From: Kondoa malvinella
Lineage: Eukaryota > Basidiomycota > Agaricostilbomycetes > Agaricostilbales > Kondoaceae
Assembly: GCA_039545315.1 (NCBI GenBank)
Contig: BCIM01000002.1
Location: 1,836,331-1,900,330 of the forward strand
DNA: 64,000 bases
Direction: 5' to 3'
Shown: positions 12,901 through 25,087 of the stretch, one piece after another
How positions within the stretch are numbered: the stretch's first letter is position 1
How the letters are laid out: each line of letters opens with the position of its first letter
Program-made: the position numbers and the translations under genes
Notes under the pieces: model-generated
Seen by the model: only the letters and a program-made list of their open reading frames with translations
The model's database searches: none
What the model was told of the DNA's origin: nothing

Positions 12901-14024
12901 TCAAGGTCGGCGACGATTGTCGACAAGACATGCTGGCTCTGCAACTTATCGCCCAATTCAAGAACATCTTCCTCCTCTGTGGCTTAGATTTGTACCTGAA
13001 CCCGTACCGAGTCACTTCAACAGGCCCTGGAGTGCGTACTTTGCTCTATTTACTAGCCAGATGCGCTGAGCAAGTCGGGTGTCTTTCCGCAGATGGGCAT
13101 TATCGACGTCGTCCCGAACTCGACTTCTCGAGACGAGATGGGCAGGAACGGCGTTATCGACCTACCTACTTACTTCAAGGACACCTTTGGAGACGAAATT
13201 TCTAGCAAACACCAAGCGGCGCGTTGGAACTTCATCCGGTCCAGCGCTGCCTATTCTCTTGTCTGCTACATCTTGCAAATCAAGGATCGCCACAACGGCA
13301 ACATCATGATAGACGCTGAAGGGCATGTAGTGCACATCGGTCAGCAGCTCAGCTCATCAGTTCTTGCACCCAGCTGATTGACTGCGATTCATGCATTGCA
13401 GACTTTGGCTTTTTGTTCGATATTGGTGAGTATCTACTTGCTGCTCCGAGCGGGGCTGACATAGCGAATACTTGCTTTTTAGGTCCCGGTGTACGTTGAC
13501 GCTCGAGATGCAGCTACAGATGCTCATGCGCTAAGCGAATATGTAGGGCATCAAATTCGAACCGAGTTCGTTCAAACGTAAGCTTTTCCGTTGTGATTTG
13601 GCTAGAACAAATGATGATAATTTCTCACTGAGCAGTCACCCACGAGATGGTCAACGTCATGGGCGGAGTTGAGAGCTCTGGCTACCGCATCTTTCGGGAA
13701 TTGACCGTCAAAGCGTTCCTCTCCTGCCGAACCTATCAGGAGGAGCTGTGTGCCACAGCTCAGCTGATGATGGGCACCGATTTACCGTCCTTCAAGGGTA
13801 TTGGGACCATTGATCGCCTGCGGGAACGCTTTCGACCGGAACTCAGCGACAGCGAAGCTGCAGAGTACATGCAGGGTATCATTGAGAATGCCCAATTCTC
13901 TTCGCGGAGTATCTTATACGAGTAAGTTGCACTCTGCCCAAGCCCATTGATCTACGGCTGATTTACGTAAAATTCGTCAAGTCGCTTTCAAAAGCAGACG
14001 AACTCAATACCGTACGCGCGTTAA
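6998..14024 (+). CDS. STT4: Phosphatidylinositol 4-kinase, type III alpha
   Basis: Makes phosphatidylinositol 4-phosphate at the plasma membrane. About 7 kb with many short introns; the protein begins [18 protein letters not shown]. The long N-terminal part is helical repeat without sharp motifs. The helical PIK domain lies around 11.7-12.5 kb, and the lipid-kinase domain runs from about 12.6 kb to the end. Visible catalytic features are [12 protein letters not shown], the block [14 protein letters not shown], the catalytic loop [11 protein letters not shown] (about 13282-13315), and [14 protein letters not shown], whose HI|D junction is split by an intron. The tail NSIPYAR then stop matches the usual end of this family; the last intron (about 13923-13981) gives ILYD|RFQKQ. 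Exon borders in the N-terminal half were not all resolved. The N-terminal start is the first ATG in a fitting frame. Confidence 0.93.
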
Positions 14025-14031
14025 TATAATA

Positions 14032-14049
14032 CATCATCATCATCATCAT
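14032..14049. repeat. (CAT)6 microsatellite
   Basis: Six CAT units directly after the STT4 stop codon, in the gap between the convergent ends of STT4 and the next gene. Confidence 0.9.
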
Positions 14050-14134
14050 CAGGTAGAAGAGCGAAGGTGTTCAATGTTGCATGTTTACTTAAAGCAGAAT
14101 GTTGTGCATTTGGATGATGTAAAGCCAAACTTGT

Positions 14135-17100
14135 TCAAGAAGCCTCGCTTTGAGCAACAGACAACTCGAATGAGGCCTGCATCTCCTGAGGCTGGCCTTC
14201 TTGCATTATCACCGCTGTTGCTTGTATCTCTGCCGTGCCTTCGACAGTAGGCGTTCCGATCAGTTGGTCTGGATTTTGTCCAACCGAGAGCCAGAAAGGA
14301 TACCGCGGGAAACTGCATGACGTTGGGCGAATACTGCCTTCTATCGGATCCCAGACGCGAGGCTCCCACTGGAAGAGCTTGTCCGTGGTGATTTTTAGGG
14401 GAGATGGAGCTATTATTCGGCGTTCGAAAGGCCGAAACTCCCATGTCGTGTCAGACGTCCCTATCCACGAGTCACCAGTGAGCAACGCCCTCAAATCATG
14501 AGAAGGAGTCAACGTACGCCGAGCATCCACAGTCCACACATGATTGCCTTTGGACTTGGCCTTTTTGCCTTCTTCATTGAAGCGAGATATAAGCGGTTGA
14601 GTCCACAGATACGATCGTATCTAGATTCAGGCTTAGTTCGAGATAGTGAGCACAGCGCGATGACAGGACTTACCAATTTACCAGACACCTCTTCCGTAGT
14701 GAAATCGCGGCTAGTGAGCTTTTCGATGAAGGAGTTTGTGAAAGCTTGGATTCGAAACTTGAAAGGGCGGAAATCTTTCGATTCTTCCAAACGCTGCATC
14801 TTCTTTGGCATCAACACTTGATGTATAGGCTCTCCCTTCGAATCAGTAGCTTCCACTGTTCCGACTCTGACGTAAGCTCGATACTCAGCAACGCATCGTG
14901 ACATGACCCACAATCATTACAGATATCATTGAGCCATTCAACAAAGACATCGTTCAGTCTTTCTCGGTGGCCAGAAGGAACATCTGACGATGCGTGCAGT
15001 GGTACCATGTGTTCCTCTTCCTCGGCCATCGGACTCATGGGCACAAGATGTTTTTGTATGCCAGTTCCAAGAGTATTACTCCTCTTGCGTTTCAAAGAAG
15101 CGAAAGAGGCGTGCGTAGACGCAGTAGGACTAGACGGAGTCGAGCGAGACATGCGCGCGGCAAGCATGTCTGAAAGGCCATCCGGTTGCTGCTGATCTTG
15201 CTCTTGCTGTGATATTTGTTGAAGATGCGGCAGTCCTTCAAATCCGTACGGCGCTGTCCCTGTGGTGTCAATTGTTAATTTGTGATCGTAAAGCCGTGGG
15301 TTGGTCGGCTGATGACGAAGTGGAAAATTCGGCAGGACATCAAGCTGGGAGAATACATCAATGGTGTTGCTGTGTGGACCAGGCGATGATGGAGTCGACT
15401 GAACAATGTCGTACTGTGGTTGGTGCAGAGAATAAGGCGTCGGAGGAGCGGATGGAGTGGATTGATCGGGCTGCATAGCCATTTGCTGGGCCCAGTCATT
15501 TGCCCTGCGAAAAGCGATGGCGTTCTGAAATTCCAAGGAAGATTGATGCAGCAGGTCAAAGTCATTTTGGGTTGTGTTTGATATGCAGTGCGGCGTAGAG
15601 ACGGGTGCTGAAGGACCACCATCTAGAAGCATGGGAACGCGTTGTCCCGCGACCGCTGCATCTGTGAAGGGTGTATTGGAGGAGACTGGCAGTCCCGCTG
15701 GTGCTCCGGAATGCATGTTTGCCAGCAGATTTGGAGAGGACCGAGTATGCGTGAGCAATGGCATAACACGCTGAGCAGGAAGAAATTCTTGAGCAGATTG
15801 CAGAGAGCCAGAGGTATCTGCATCTGGATATCCGGCCTGAGCGCTCTGGACCATCCGAATCAATACATTGCGGTCTGCTTTCCGGTCATTCGACTCACCC
15901 CGATCATGACCGCCGAGCTCTCAGCTGGCGCGGCACTTTCTCTTGATGTGGATCCTTGTTGGGTCTCCAGAGCTTGCGCTGAAGAGACAGGTACTGGAGT
16001 ATTCAATGGCGCTGCTTTGGCCGCCGTCACTTCTGGGGGAGGGTGAGAATCTTCCGTGAGTAAATTAGTCTGCAGTTCAACCCAAGCGCGATCAATGGAA
16101 GTGGTCTTTTCCACTCGCTCTTGCACCGATATTCGCTGGCCGGTGTTGACGACTTCCTCCAAAGAGTGCAACACAGACAGCATCGTGGACAGCGCAGACA
16201 ACGCTTTCTTGGTGCGTTGTTCAACCCATTTCTCCACTGCGGTCGGCTCTTCCTGTAATGCAGCAGCTGACTGGCCGATCTGTTGCTGATTCTGAGGGGC
16301 TGGAGATTGGTCCAGTTGACTGGTGATCGCCGAAGTGGACGTGTAGTTTGGAGCATTGACATATTGATTGTCAAAGGTGTTGACGCCAAGAGAGAGGGGA
16401 GGCAAGGCATCTCTGCCGTTTGACAAAGCTGAAGCGTACCGACGTTGAGCGACTGGAGACATGCTGAAGTGCTGTTGCGAACTATACAAGACAGGTGGAG
16501 TCTGCAAGCGGAAAGTGGCAGACGGAGCTGGCTGCGAGACAAAAGCTTGTTGACTTGCTGCTGGCGAAGAGAAATCGTTCTGAGGGATCTGAGAGAAGGA
16601 TCCAACACTCGGATCTGGCCAGAAAGAAGGATACGCCTGCGCTTGAATTTGATGACGGTGATCTGCAGAGCTTTTGACGCTGAAGGGAGAAGAGTAGCTG
16701 GAAGCGGAAGACATCCAGCTGGTAATGCTTGAAGTATCGGTAGACATTGAGTATTCTGAATTGGGCGTGTCAAGGGATGCAGCCGGACTGAAAGGCGGCA
16801 GGAAGAAAGAAGCCAGAGGACCGCCTGAAGACTGAGGCGGTGTTTGCGCAGTCAATGAATAGGCTTCCGGATTGCTCGAGACTGGGACGAAAGAGCTGTG
16901 GCTAGCATCAGCAAAGCCGGGTGGTTTGTTGTTCAGAATGGGCAGATTCATGTCCTGGGCAGTTGGTCCAGGCTGTCGTTGTGCTTGTCCATCTCTTGCA
17001 GCAGGAAAATTGCCGACCAGATGTCCATTTGATTGTGCTGCTGGCATGGAAGCCGCCTGGAAAGCAAAGGCGGCATTCTCTCGGTGGGCTTGCAGTGATC

Positions 17101-17233
17101 CAGTTGGCTGACCAGGATAGTCTTAAAATGTACTCTTGTCAGCGAGAAACCCTTTTTCGAGTGAAGACATCAAGAGCTGACCTATCAGGTTCCCATCAGG
17201 ATGTCCATAGCCAGGAGGTACCTCATAATTCAT
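14135..17233 (-). CDS. Q/S/P-rich putative regulator with Ig/cadherin-like C-terminal domain
   Basis: I do not recognise a named family. Start ATG at 17233 (MNYEVPPGYGHPDG); the first intron is 17122-17181. The first ~700 residues are low-complexity, rich in Ser, Gln, Pro and Asn, as in transcription regulators, with one helical patch around WVEQRTKKALSALSTMLSVL and a basic SLKRKRSN. After an acidic EEEEH stretch comes a compact part: FRPFKFRIQAFTNSF, YLWTQPLISRFNEEGKKAKSKG, NHVWTVDARR and WEFRPFERRI. The end (PFWLSV..LIGTPTVEG..EIQATAV..ASFELSV) reads like a He_PIG-type Ig/cadherin-like domain, P-WL-x-LxGTP-x-A-F-L-V. No signal peptide or membrane helix is seen, so a nuclear or cytosolic place is likely. 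At least five introns. Function is unknown. Confidence 0.75.
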
Positions 17234-17579
17234 CTACTCTTGTACAGCAACCCTTTTTTGGCCAGCGACCCGGGCAGCATGGACTTCTTCTTGCTGCTTT
17301 TGCGGACACTTTGTTGCGAGACCGGCGCGAGTTGGACCAGCAACTCTTGCAGACTGGTTGAAGACCTTGTCCTTATTGTATCTCTAGACTACTTTTCGTT
17401 TACCTAAACCAGCGTGCGCGAGACAAGCGGCTCACTCCACACTGAGCAATGAAGTTGAATTACAAAGTAAACCCTTTCCAGGGTTACGATACTTGCGGCA
17501 GAGAAATAGCTGTCCAGAGGCCAGAGCGAGTGCGAAAAAGGAAAGCATTAGAGGGAAGGACGCGGGCGTCAAGCATATC
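17234..17579. promoter_or_regulatory. Shared promoter, regulator gene and F-box gene
   Basis: 346 bases between two divergent starts. CT-rich and AT-mixed; it may also carry 5' leader sequence of the F-box gene, whose first ATG is not certain. No clear motif. Confidence 0.35.
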
Positions 17580-19542
17580 ATGGATCTGCTGGCCGACTCA
17601 GCAAGTCTCGCAACAAGAGCCAGGTCGTCCTCTTCGGCCTCTCTATCAGATTCGCAAAGCGCGCTATCGGTCAAGCCTGCTTCAAGCTTCACTATGGGCA
17701 GCCCTTCCAACATAGGCGTAGGCGCGTCTTGTGCCCAGATACCTCGCGAGGTGAGGAGCCATTGCTGTTTGTCCGGATCGCGCGTGACGCTGATGAACAC
17801 TTGGTATCTCGATACAGGCCTTTCTGGCGGTGGCCTCTTATTTATGCGACGCAGATCTCGTCACAGCCTCGCAAGTTTCTCGTTCATGGCGAGCAGCTCT
17901 CTTCAGCCATGCAGCCCTTTGGACTTCTTTGGCAGTCCGCTTGCCCAGCCAAACACACCTACGAAAGGCCCATTGGTGGTGTCAACATACCGGCCAGCGA
18001 CTCGGCAGTCTCGAGATTGCTTTCGACATGGACCCAGCTGTCCGGGATGCAGACGATGTCTGTGATGCATTTGCTCAAATGGCTTCCATCATCCGCCAGC
18101 TGGATGGGGGCAAGCACATTTACGCGCTGGTACTTTCGGTCTGGTCCTTTTCGGCCTGGTCCGTGCTCGCAGTTGATGCCTTCATGCGAGCATTCTTGAA
18201 TCGTCGCGAACCCAAAGGCTTTCTAGGAGCCATCGAGCACGTCTGCCTTCGCCTCCCCTTTGAACGGTACTCGATCACCCAAAACTTCTTGCACTGTTTT
18301 AGAAGTATCTACAGCCTCCGCCTGCAAGCAATGTCGCAGCGCGCCCGCAACACAGTGTCATCCCAAGCCTCACTCGAAGATCATGCACGGTCCATATCTG
18401 GATCTGGAATTGAAGACAATGGGCGATCAAGCTTGTTGGAGGATATCGACTGCTCTGGCTTGATTATAGATTCAAGTCTATCAATACCTCGGCTGCAGAA
18501 CCTTCGAAACCTTACCCTAAGGGATGTAGTCCTTCAAGCACCTTTTTGGTACCTTCTGCATAGCGTTCGCCGCACTCTTGAACGCCTCCTTCTCCAAGAT
18601 TACCGAGTTGACGCCCACTGTCCTCCTATGTTTCCAGAACATAGAACAGCGCTCCAGACAGCCATAAATTATGAAGCAAACCGCGAAGTTTACTCAGGAA
18701 TAGAGGAGATCGGAAACGAGGGCATGGCAGATGTGGCATCAATCGATGATCTTGACGCAGAAGAGCAGGAACTCTTGATCGGACGTTTGGACCGTTTGAA
18801 CATTGTGATGGAGCGATTAGAAGAGTTTGTCTGTGTTGGTCCCCATGCGAGCAGCTTTTGGTCGCCGAGCGAGTTGGTGTCGCCATTATGGCCCAACGTG
18901 CTCATGCCAAAGCTGTCTCTGGCTCGTTGTCATGGTGTGGGCTGCTTGGAGGATCCGGTGGTCGAGGAGGATTATGATGACTGGAAACGGGACTGGAAAC
19001 GGGATTGGAAACGATTCCGGCGAGATTCAACACCGGAATACGAGCTGTCAGAAGAGGAGGAGGAAGAGAGCTACTCCTACGACGCTCTATCGGCCCTGTG
19101 CAGCACATCGAACCACATCACCTGTCTGGACCTCAGCTTCTCCGAAGTCAACGACTCGTCGCTGTGCAGCGCCCTGCCAATGTTGAATCGGCTGCAAACG
19201 CTCCTCTTGCACTCCACCCAAGGGTTGACCGAGGCTCTCTTCAGGTATTTTGGCACACAATTGCCCTGCCTGCGCCTGCTCGACATACGCAACACACCAG
19301 TGTCGGCCCGATCTGTCGCTGAGCTGGCCAGCGCGATTCATTCGACCGGTGGTCGTCTCGACAAGATCTATATGGACGAGGCAGACCCCTATGTGGACCC
19401 CACGGACGAGATCTGCTGGCGCAATTATCTGGCATACAATTGGCTTCAATGGCTGTCGGTTTTGGTTGATTGGCCAGAAGAGGGTCGCAGCAGAAGGGCC
19501 TCGAAAGCACCCTGGGGTAGTTCGACCAGTACCATGCAGTAG
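17580..19542 (+). CDS. F-box and leucine-rich repeat protein
   Basis: Probable substrate adaptor of an SCF ubiquitin ligase. Two exons (17580-17750, 17818-19542) give 631 codons. The F-box spans the junction: QIPREAFLAVASYLCDADLV, then TASQVSRSWRAALFSHAALWTSL, a good match to the F-box pattern. The rest carries loosely spaced leucine-rich segments (for example LQNLRNLTLRDVVLQ, LTSLDL-like HITCLDLSFSEVNDSSL, LRLLDIRNTPVSARSV). An acidic EEEEE run follows three tandem DWKR units at about 18979-19014, a 12-base repeat. The start at 17580 is the first ATG of the open frame; an upstream exon cannot be excluded. The substrate is unknown. Confidence 0.82.
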
Positions 19543-19630
19543 CTCATACAGGTCAGACCTGTTTGTAAAATAGGCAATCGTCACAATAAGCTAGAACAGC
19601 GGTGTCACTCAACCACCGAGACATGCCTTG

Positions 19631-22600
19631 ATGGGCAAACGCCCTCATTACAGCTCAGAGGTCTGATGTGCACGCTGAGGAAGTATATTCTGGCTGACAC
19701 CCGGGATTGATTTTGTATAGGACATTGCTCAACAGCTGCAACATGTGTACAACGATGGCGCATCATTTGGCGACTCATTGGTTCAGCTAGGACCCGTTTT
19801 GCGCGCCGTCAATGCCTCGCAGCAACACCAGAGCTACCTTGCTCACATCAAAGAATTCACAACTGGCAAAGAGAAGGAGATTGAGCAACTATGCAAGGCA
19901 AACTATCAGGTAGGTGCCTTTGGTACTCCTCCAGACCAGTAGCTAAGCTGAAGAGCACTTGCAGGACTTTATTGCATCGACCAACAAGCTATTGAAAGTC
20001 CGTCAAGGCACTACCAGCTTGAAGCATCGGGTCGCCGAATTGAACGATGATATACAAGCCAAGGGAGGAGACATGGCAGCAAAGGTGCTACGTTTTCCTT
20101 CGCTGTGAACGGTAGCTTATGCTGGTGTCGGAACGTATAAACAGAAGCGTGATCTGCTCGACAATCGCAGGGTTGGACAAAACATTGACGACAGTGTAGA
20201 TGTCCTGCAAGCTAGCTTACGGGTGCTCGACGTCTCTGCCAAGATTGCAGAGTTGATCAGACAGAAGAAGTACTACCCCGCCCTTCGCTTGCTCCATGAT
20301 TTGCAACATGTTCATATGCAGGGCATGCTGCACTTGGCATTCGCACGACATCTACTTTTATCAATCCCAAACAGCACCTCCCAGATTCGCAGTACAGTGA
20401 CCAAAGAGATGAAGAGCTGGCTCTTTGCCGCACGCGAAGCGTCTCGCAACATTGGACGCTTGACTCTGGAAGCCATGCTCCTGAGATCCAGAAGATGGAC
20501 GGCTCGTAAGGCCAAGGACGTGGACGGCACGCTTCGGACAGCTCGCATCAACGGATCTGTTGAATTGGCCTTTTCGGAAAGACACGACGTCAACGTACTC
20601 GATTCTGAGCATGCCGATCTAGAATTCAAACCATTATACCAATCTGTGCTGGTCCATGACTTGCTTGGCGTTCGTGAAGAGGCTCAGCAATCTTTTTCTG
20701 ACGACCGCCGGGCCCAAGCTGCCCTTCTGCTGTCATCGGCTTCTCTCGACCCGTTGACCATCTCTGCTTGCGATGCTCTCTTAGAGGAAACAGCTGGCTT
20801 CTTTGTCATCGAATCACACGTTCTGAAGACGACGAACGGCTTTCGACCTGAACAAGAGGTTGACGACCTTTGGGAGAGCATGACGAGCCGGATTGTTGGC
20901 TTGATGACCAGTGGATTCTCTACGTGCAAGGACGTAGACATCTTCTTGGCTGCCAAGCTCAAGCTCGGCAACTTTTTGCAAGCAATGGGTGTACGTCTCC
21001 TTTAAGCTGTCAATTTCAAGATGATCTGAAGAGCTTCCTCCTAGAGCTTTGGCTATGACGTGTCGCCCCTTCATGTCTTTCTGGGATCCCTGCCTTCAAA
21101 ATTCGCTCAGATAATGGAACGAAAGTATAGCCAGGAATTCGAGCAGGTACGTGTCACTAACGTAGCAGCCTATGTGCTGTGCTCAGCTCGTTCCAGATCA
21201 TCGACGAGGACGAGAATCAAGCAATGGTGGTCAATGATTATGAGGACTTTGATCGGGTGGTCAGCGTAAGCTGGTTGCCTACAGAAGGGCCATGGTCCGA
21301 AGCGACGCTACGATCGTCAGCATTCTTCAATTACTGGTAGCTCTTGCCTGACTAATCGGTAACATTCTCTAGCTCCGACTTACCCCTGTCTCTCCCTTTC
21401 TCTTCATCTTACCCTCTTTGCTGCATTGATGTGCGAAATTTCATCGACCAATATTCGCGCTTCATGGATGAAGTTTCTGGACAAGGACCTGCTTTCGCAA
21501 GCCTCATTGCCGAAGTGAGTATACTGTTCAAGTTGCCATGCAGCACTTAGTAAATGGTTGCCCGCCGCGCAGACTCTCGATCGCCTCCTGGCGGAGCGCA
21601 TCAGTCTCAAGATTCGAGGCAAACTGAAGAACACCAACAACCTTTCTCAATTGGCTCCACTAGCCATCAATCTTCTTTTCTTCCAGACTGCATGCCGAGA
21701 AATTGGTGATCTACTGGCAAGTATGAGCAGGTGGGAGATTTGCGTTCGAGTGTTTACATGAGCTGATGCCGAATGCCTGTACAGCGATCTTTCCCTACGA
21801 GGTAGCGTCTATCTCAAAGCAGTGGACAATTTTGGCGAAACAATCGATTTTGCCCGGACGCGGATGGAGGAGCAAGTCTGGCTCAAGCTGGACAGCTTTT
21901 TTGGCATGAGCGAGTATCAGTGGACCAATGCTCGGGCGTTGTCCACAGAAGAGCCAAGTACCTATCTCATGGAAATGGTCAACTATTTGACCCTTGTGCT
22001 CGATTCAATCCTCGCAAATCTGTCGATCGAATTGAAGTCGTTCTTGTATCGGTCTGCTCTTCAGCATTGCGCAGATCGGATGATGGTAAGACTTGTCTTG
22101 TGCAGTAGCTGTCCCGACTGACTGGCACTAGGAGTATCTGACCAGCTCAGAACCATCCCAGATCAACGATTTGGGTCTGGCCGCCTTTGCGACCGATATT
22201 CGCTTCGTCGTTCAGCACGCGGCCAATGTTCCTTTCGGACGCATGGACGATGTGTTTGAAGAGCTTTCGCAGGCAAGCTCGGTCGAGCTCATGCTGGACA
22301 TACTCTGACTTCTCTGTACAGATGGTCGGCTTGTTGCAGAGCGACACGATATCTGACTTTTTGGATCCAGACTCTAGAATGCTAGTCAGTTCTTGAGCTG
22401 ATGTTGCGCTTTCGAGACTTTGAGCTTGCATACAGGCCTTTCCAGCAGTTCAAGGCAATCAACTCAAATTTGCGCTGATCAAGCTTGTCAGCTATTATCA
22501 CGGTGCTAGTAGCAGAAGCAGCACACATATCGACTTTAGGCGAAAGAAGGATATGGTATGCCTGCCAGCACTACCTGTCTCGAGCGTGTGCTGAATACCT

Positions 22601-22644
22601 CGCCTCAGGAATATGTCTTGCACGAACTGGATCATCTGAATTGA
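19631..22644 (+). CDS. SEC15: Exocyst complex component Sec15
   Basis: Subunit of the tethering complex that brings secretory vesicles to the plasma membrane and binds the Rab Sec4. Recognised from the central block YPALRLLHDLQHVHMQG, IPNSTSQIRSTVTKEMKSWL and FAAREASRNIGRLTLEAM, all typical of Sec15. N-terminal coiled coil follows MGKRPHYSSE|DIAQQLQHVYNDG. Many short introns split the C-terminal half, with exons such as the one with FFGMSEYQWTNARALSTEEPS near 21900. The last intron (about 22555-22612) replaces a premature stop and gives KKDMEYVLHELDHLN. The start at 19631 needs a first intron with a weak GTCTGA donor, so the true N-terminus is less sure. It is followed 90 bases on by ORC2 on the same strand. 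Confidence 0.87.
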
Positions 22645-22733
22645 ACACTGCTGCTGCGTAGTTTGAGCACATTTCCGCTGTATGACAGAATGCCGAGTAA
22701 AATATTGCCAACCCATCCCCTTCTGACACAGCC

Positions 22734-23987
22734 ATGAGCAGCTCTTCACAAGACTCGAGTGAGGAAGTCGACGACGCAGTACCAGATGTCCAGCTGGCAT
22801 CGCAGAGCTTCCTGCATGCCAGGCCAGGAGACGCGTATTTGCATGGCACTTCGCGCTCTGCCAAAACGTCACAAGCTCGTTTCTCTGCCAATGTCAAGGG
22901 CGCCTTCTTACAAGAAGAAGTCCTTAGTCTGTCAACACAAGCGCCGACGTCGAAGGCACTCGAAAGCGCCTACGATAACCGCTTTCGTCTTTGGCGAGCC
23001 GAGCTGGAACAAGGCTTTTCGCTGCTCTTCCACGGAATTGGGTCTAAACGCTCTTTGTTGAACCGACTTGCCAAAGAGGAATTAGCGCGTGCTGGTTGCG
23101 TAGTCGTTCTGAATGGTTTCCTTTCTTCGGCTGCAATAAGTGATCTGTTGGAGCCGATCGAGCAGCAAATCCAAGAGGCTGGCTCGTCTAGGCTGGAGTC
23201 CACTGTCAATCTGGCTGTGGATAAGACTGAGAGCCGCATCTTAGCCATACATCAAGCCCTTGACTCATTTGTCGGCTGCGTCTTTCTGCTCATACACAAC
23301 ATTGACGGAGCAGCCCTACGACCACACAAATGTCAAAAGGCAATTAAGCTTCTCGCCAGTCATCCTTCCATCCATCTGCTAGCGTCCGTCGATCATCTGC
23401 GCTCGTCGCTGCTTTTCCCTCGACAGCTCATTTCGGCCCGACCGAGGTCATCTTCTCAGTCTAGCAAGCATCGGCCCACTCATGTCTTCCTGCATCACCA
23501 CATCCCGACTTATAGCTCAGCAGCGACAGAAGCTGTCGTCGGCAGTGGGCCTTCAACCTTGTTCGCGCCATCGGCCTATCCTCCTCTAGCATCTATACGT
23601 TCTAGCAATACTCCAGCATCGCGCATCCAAGCTACCCTGTCCGTTTTGGCCAGCATGAATGATAACGCCAAGTTTGTTTTCAATGTGCTAGCGACCGCGC
23701 AATCGGCAAAGAACAAGGGCGAAGCCGTCACAGAGACCGCTATGCCGCCTTCGTACGCTGTATCATACACCTGCGTCTTTACGGAATGTCGGGACAGCTT
23801 CATCGCTAGTTCTGAAACCCAATTCGACACCCTTCTGGCAGAATTCAAAGACCACAACATCATTCTGTCAAGCGCTGCTGAACAATCTGGGAATGATGCG
23901 ACAAATGGAGGCGATCCTGCAGGTCTGTTGATTTGGATCAACCTGGATGCAGATTCGTTGGAAAAGGTGCAGGAGAGGATGCTTTAG
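22734..23987 (+). CDS. ORC2: Origin recognition complex subunit 2
   Basis: Core subunit of the six-protein complex that marks DNA replication origins and helps load the MCM helicase. A single exon of 417 codons with ATG at 22734. The family block FRLWRAELEQGFSLLFHGIGSK is followed by SLLNRLAKEELA and VVVLNGFL, then FLLIHNIDGAAL and LLASVDHLRSSLLF, matching the ORC2 AAA-like and winged-helix regions. The N-terminal extension is short and Ser-rich (SSSSQDSSEEVDD) where metazoan proteins have a longer one. One of the few intron-less genes here. Identification is secure. Confidence 0.93.
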   Translation: MSSSSQDSSEEVDDAVPDVQLASQSFLHARPGDAYLHGTSRSAKTSQARFSANVKGAFLQEEVLSLSTQAPTSKALESAYDNRFRLWRAELEQGFSLLFHGIGSKRSLLNRLAKEELARAGCVVVLNGFLSSAAISDLLEPIEQQIQEAGSSRLESTVNLAVDKTESRILAIHQALDSFVGCVFLLIHNIDGAALRPHKCQKAIKLLASHPSIHLLASVDHLRSSLLFPRQLISARPRSSSQSSKHRPTHVFLHHHIPTYSSAATEAVVGSGPSTLFAPSAYPPLASIRSSNTPASRIQATLSVLASMNDNAKFVFNVLATAQSAKNKGEAVTETAMPPSYAVSYTCVFTECRDSFIASSETQFDTLLAEFKDHNIILSSAAEQSGNDATNGGDPAGLLIWINLDADSLEKVQERML

Positions 23988-24119
23988 AATTGTTTAGGTA
24001 TCAGGAGGGTGCCTTACATGTATGTGAAGTTTGGCACGGGTATGGGAGTCCATTGGACCAGCTCAGCTCTTCACGCAAGTGAGGTTTCATATATACATGT
24101 TATCACAAGCTGATCATCC

Positions 24120-24864
24120 CTATTGCAGCATGGCTTTGACCTAAAAGACAGTCAACCGAAGTGACCAGCATGGATCCGATCCGCCTACCCAATCTGCATA
24201 TCGCAAGCGGTTGCCCTCCAGGCCGCCGACCTCCAGCATGGCGTCAACCTCTCGGGAATTGAGCTTCGCGGTGCCCAAGTTCTGCATGACGCGACGAAAA
24301 CTCTCTACATCTATTGTACCTTCGTCTCGTTTGTCCAGACTATGCAAGTGGTGGTTCGGATCAAGATTACATGGGTACTGGAACAATGGAAGCCTACCAT
24401 CGAAAAGCAGCCAACAAGTCTTCAATATTGTCATTGGCCATCACGTCTATATGCGATTGGGATATGAACAACAGGGGAGGAGTTTAAAGGGGAGGTACCG
24501 CACTGCTCATGAGAGTCAAGAAGTATGTCTGGGAAACAGCGCCGCCGCTGGAGCAAGAGCGAATGAGCAACGGTGAATGCTGTGATATTAGGATGACTCG
24601 CTTCGCGTCTGCCTGTTGTTTCGCCTTTTGCCAGAGTGCTGGTGTGCCCTGTCCAAGAGACTTCATAGCAATAACTGTTTCTGAGCTGGTTATTGTCCCA
24701 TTGCCGCTGTCTAGCAGGGCGAAGGCGGCCTTGATCTCGTCTGTTTGCTCGGCCGTCTAGATATATCATCAGCTTCCATGACGCAAAGAGATGGAGAGGC
24801 TAACCAATCCAGACATGGGGTTTTCGTTGTTGTTATCGAACCGCGATTCGACTCTCCTCGGCAT
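24120..24864 (-). CDS. EF-hand protein of calmodulin / myosin light chain type
   Basis: Five exons (24805-24864, 24504-24756, 24398-24446, 24189-24339, 24120-24140) join in phase to 177 codons. The last exon is only 21 bases and yields the ending DW|VKAMLQ, like the last helix of calmodulin. The third EF-hand is LDKRDEGTIDVESFRRVMQNLG; the first, LDSGNGTITSSE, lacks an acidic residue at loop position 1, and the third has Ser rather than Glu at position 12. The second and fourth hands are degenerate. Loss of ligands points to a light chain or centrin-like role rather than a Ca2+ sensor, by comparison with yeast Cdc4/Mlc1. The stretch between hands 1 and 2 is longer than usual; I saw no in-phase intron there. 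Confidence 0.75.
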
Positions 24865-25087
24865 GGTGTTGGCTATGCTTGAACATCAGGCTTTAGCATT
24901 CCCAGCAAGGCTAACCGTCACAGCTGGCAGTCTTATCTTTTGGCCCGGTGATCTTCTCATCCGGTCTGCGGTTGAGGCCCATCACGCTACGGCTGTTTGC
25001 TAATATGATACTGCAAGACTGTGTTTCCCAACCATGCTCTGCTCTCTTCTTCTCTCTCTCATCTCATAATTATCTGCAAACGAAGCC

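Noticed and set aside
14032..14049. (CAT)6 as part of the STT4 coding region (His-rich tail)
   Set aside because: The STT4 stop at 14022-14024 precedes it, and the NSIPYAR ending fits the family.
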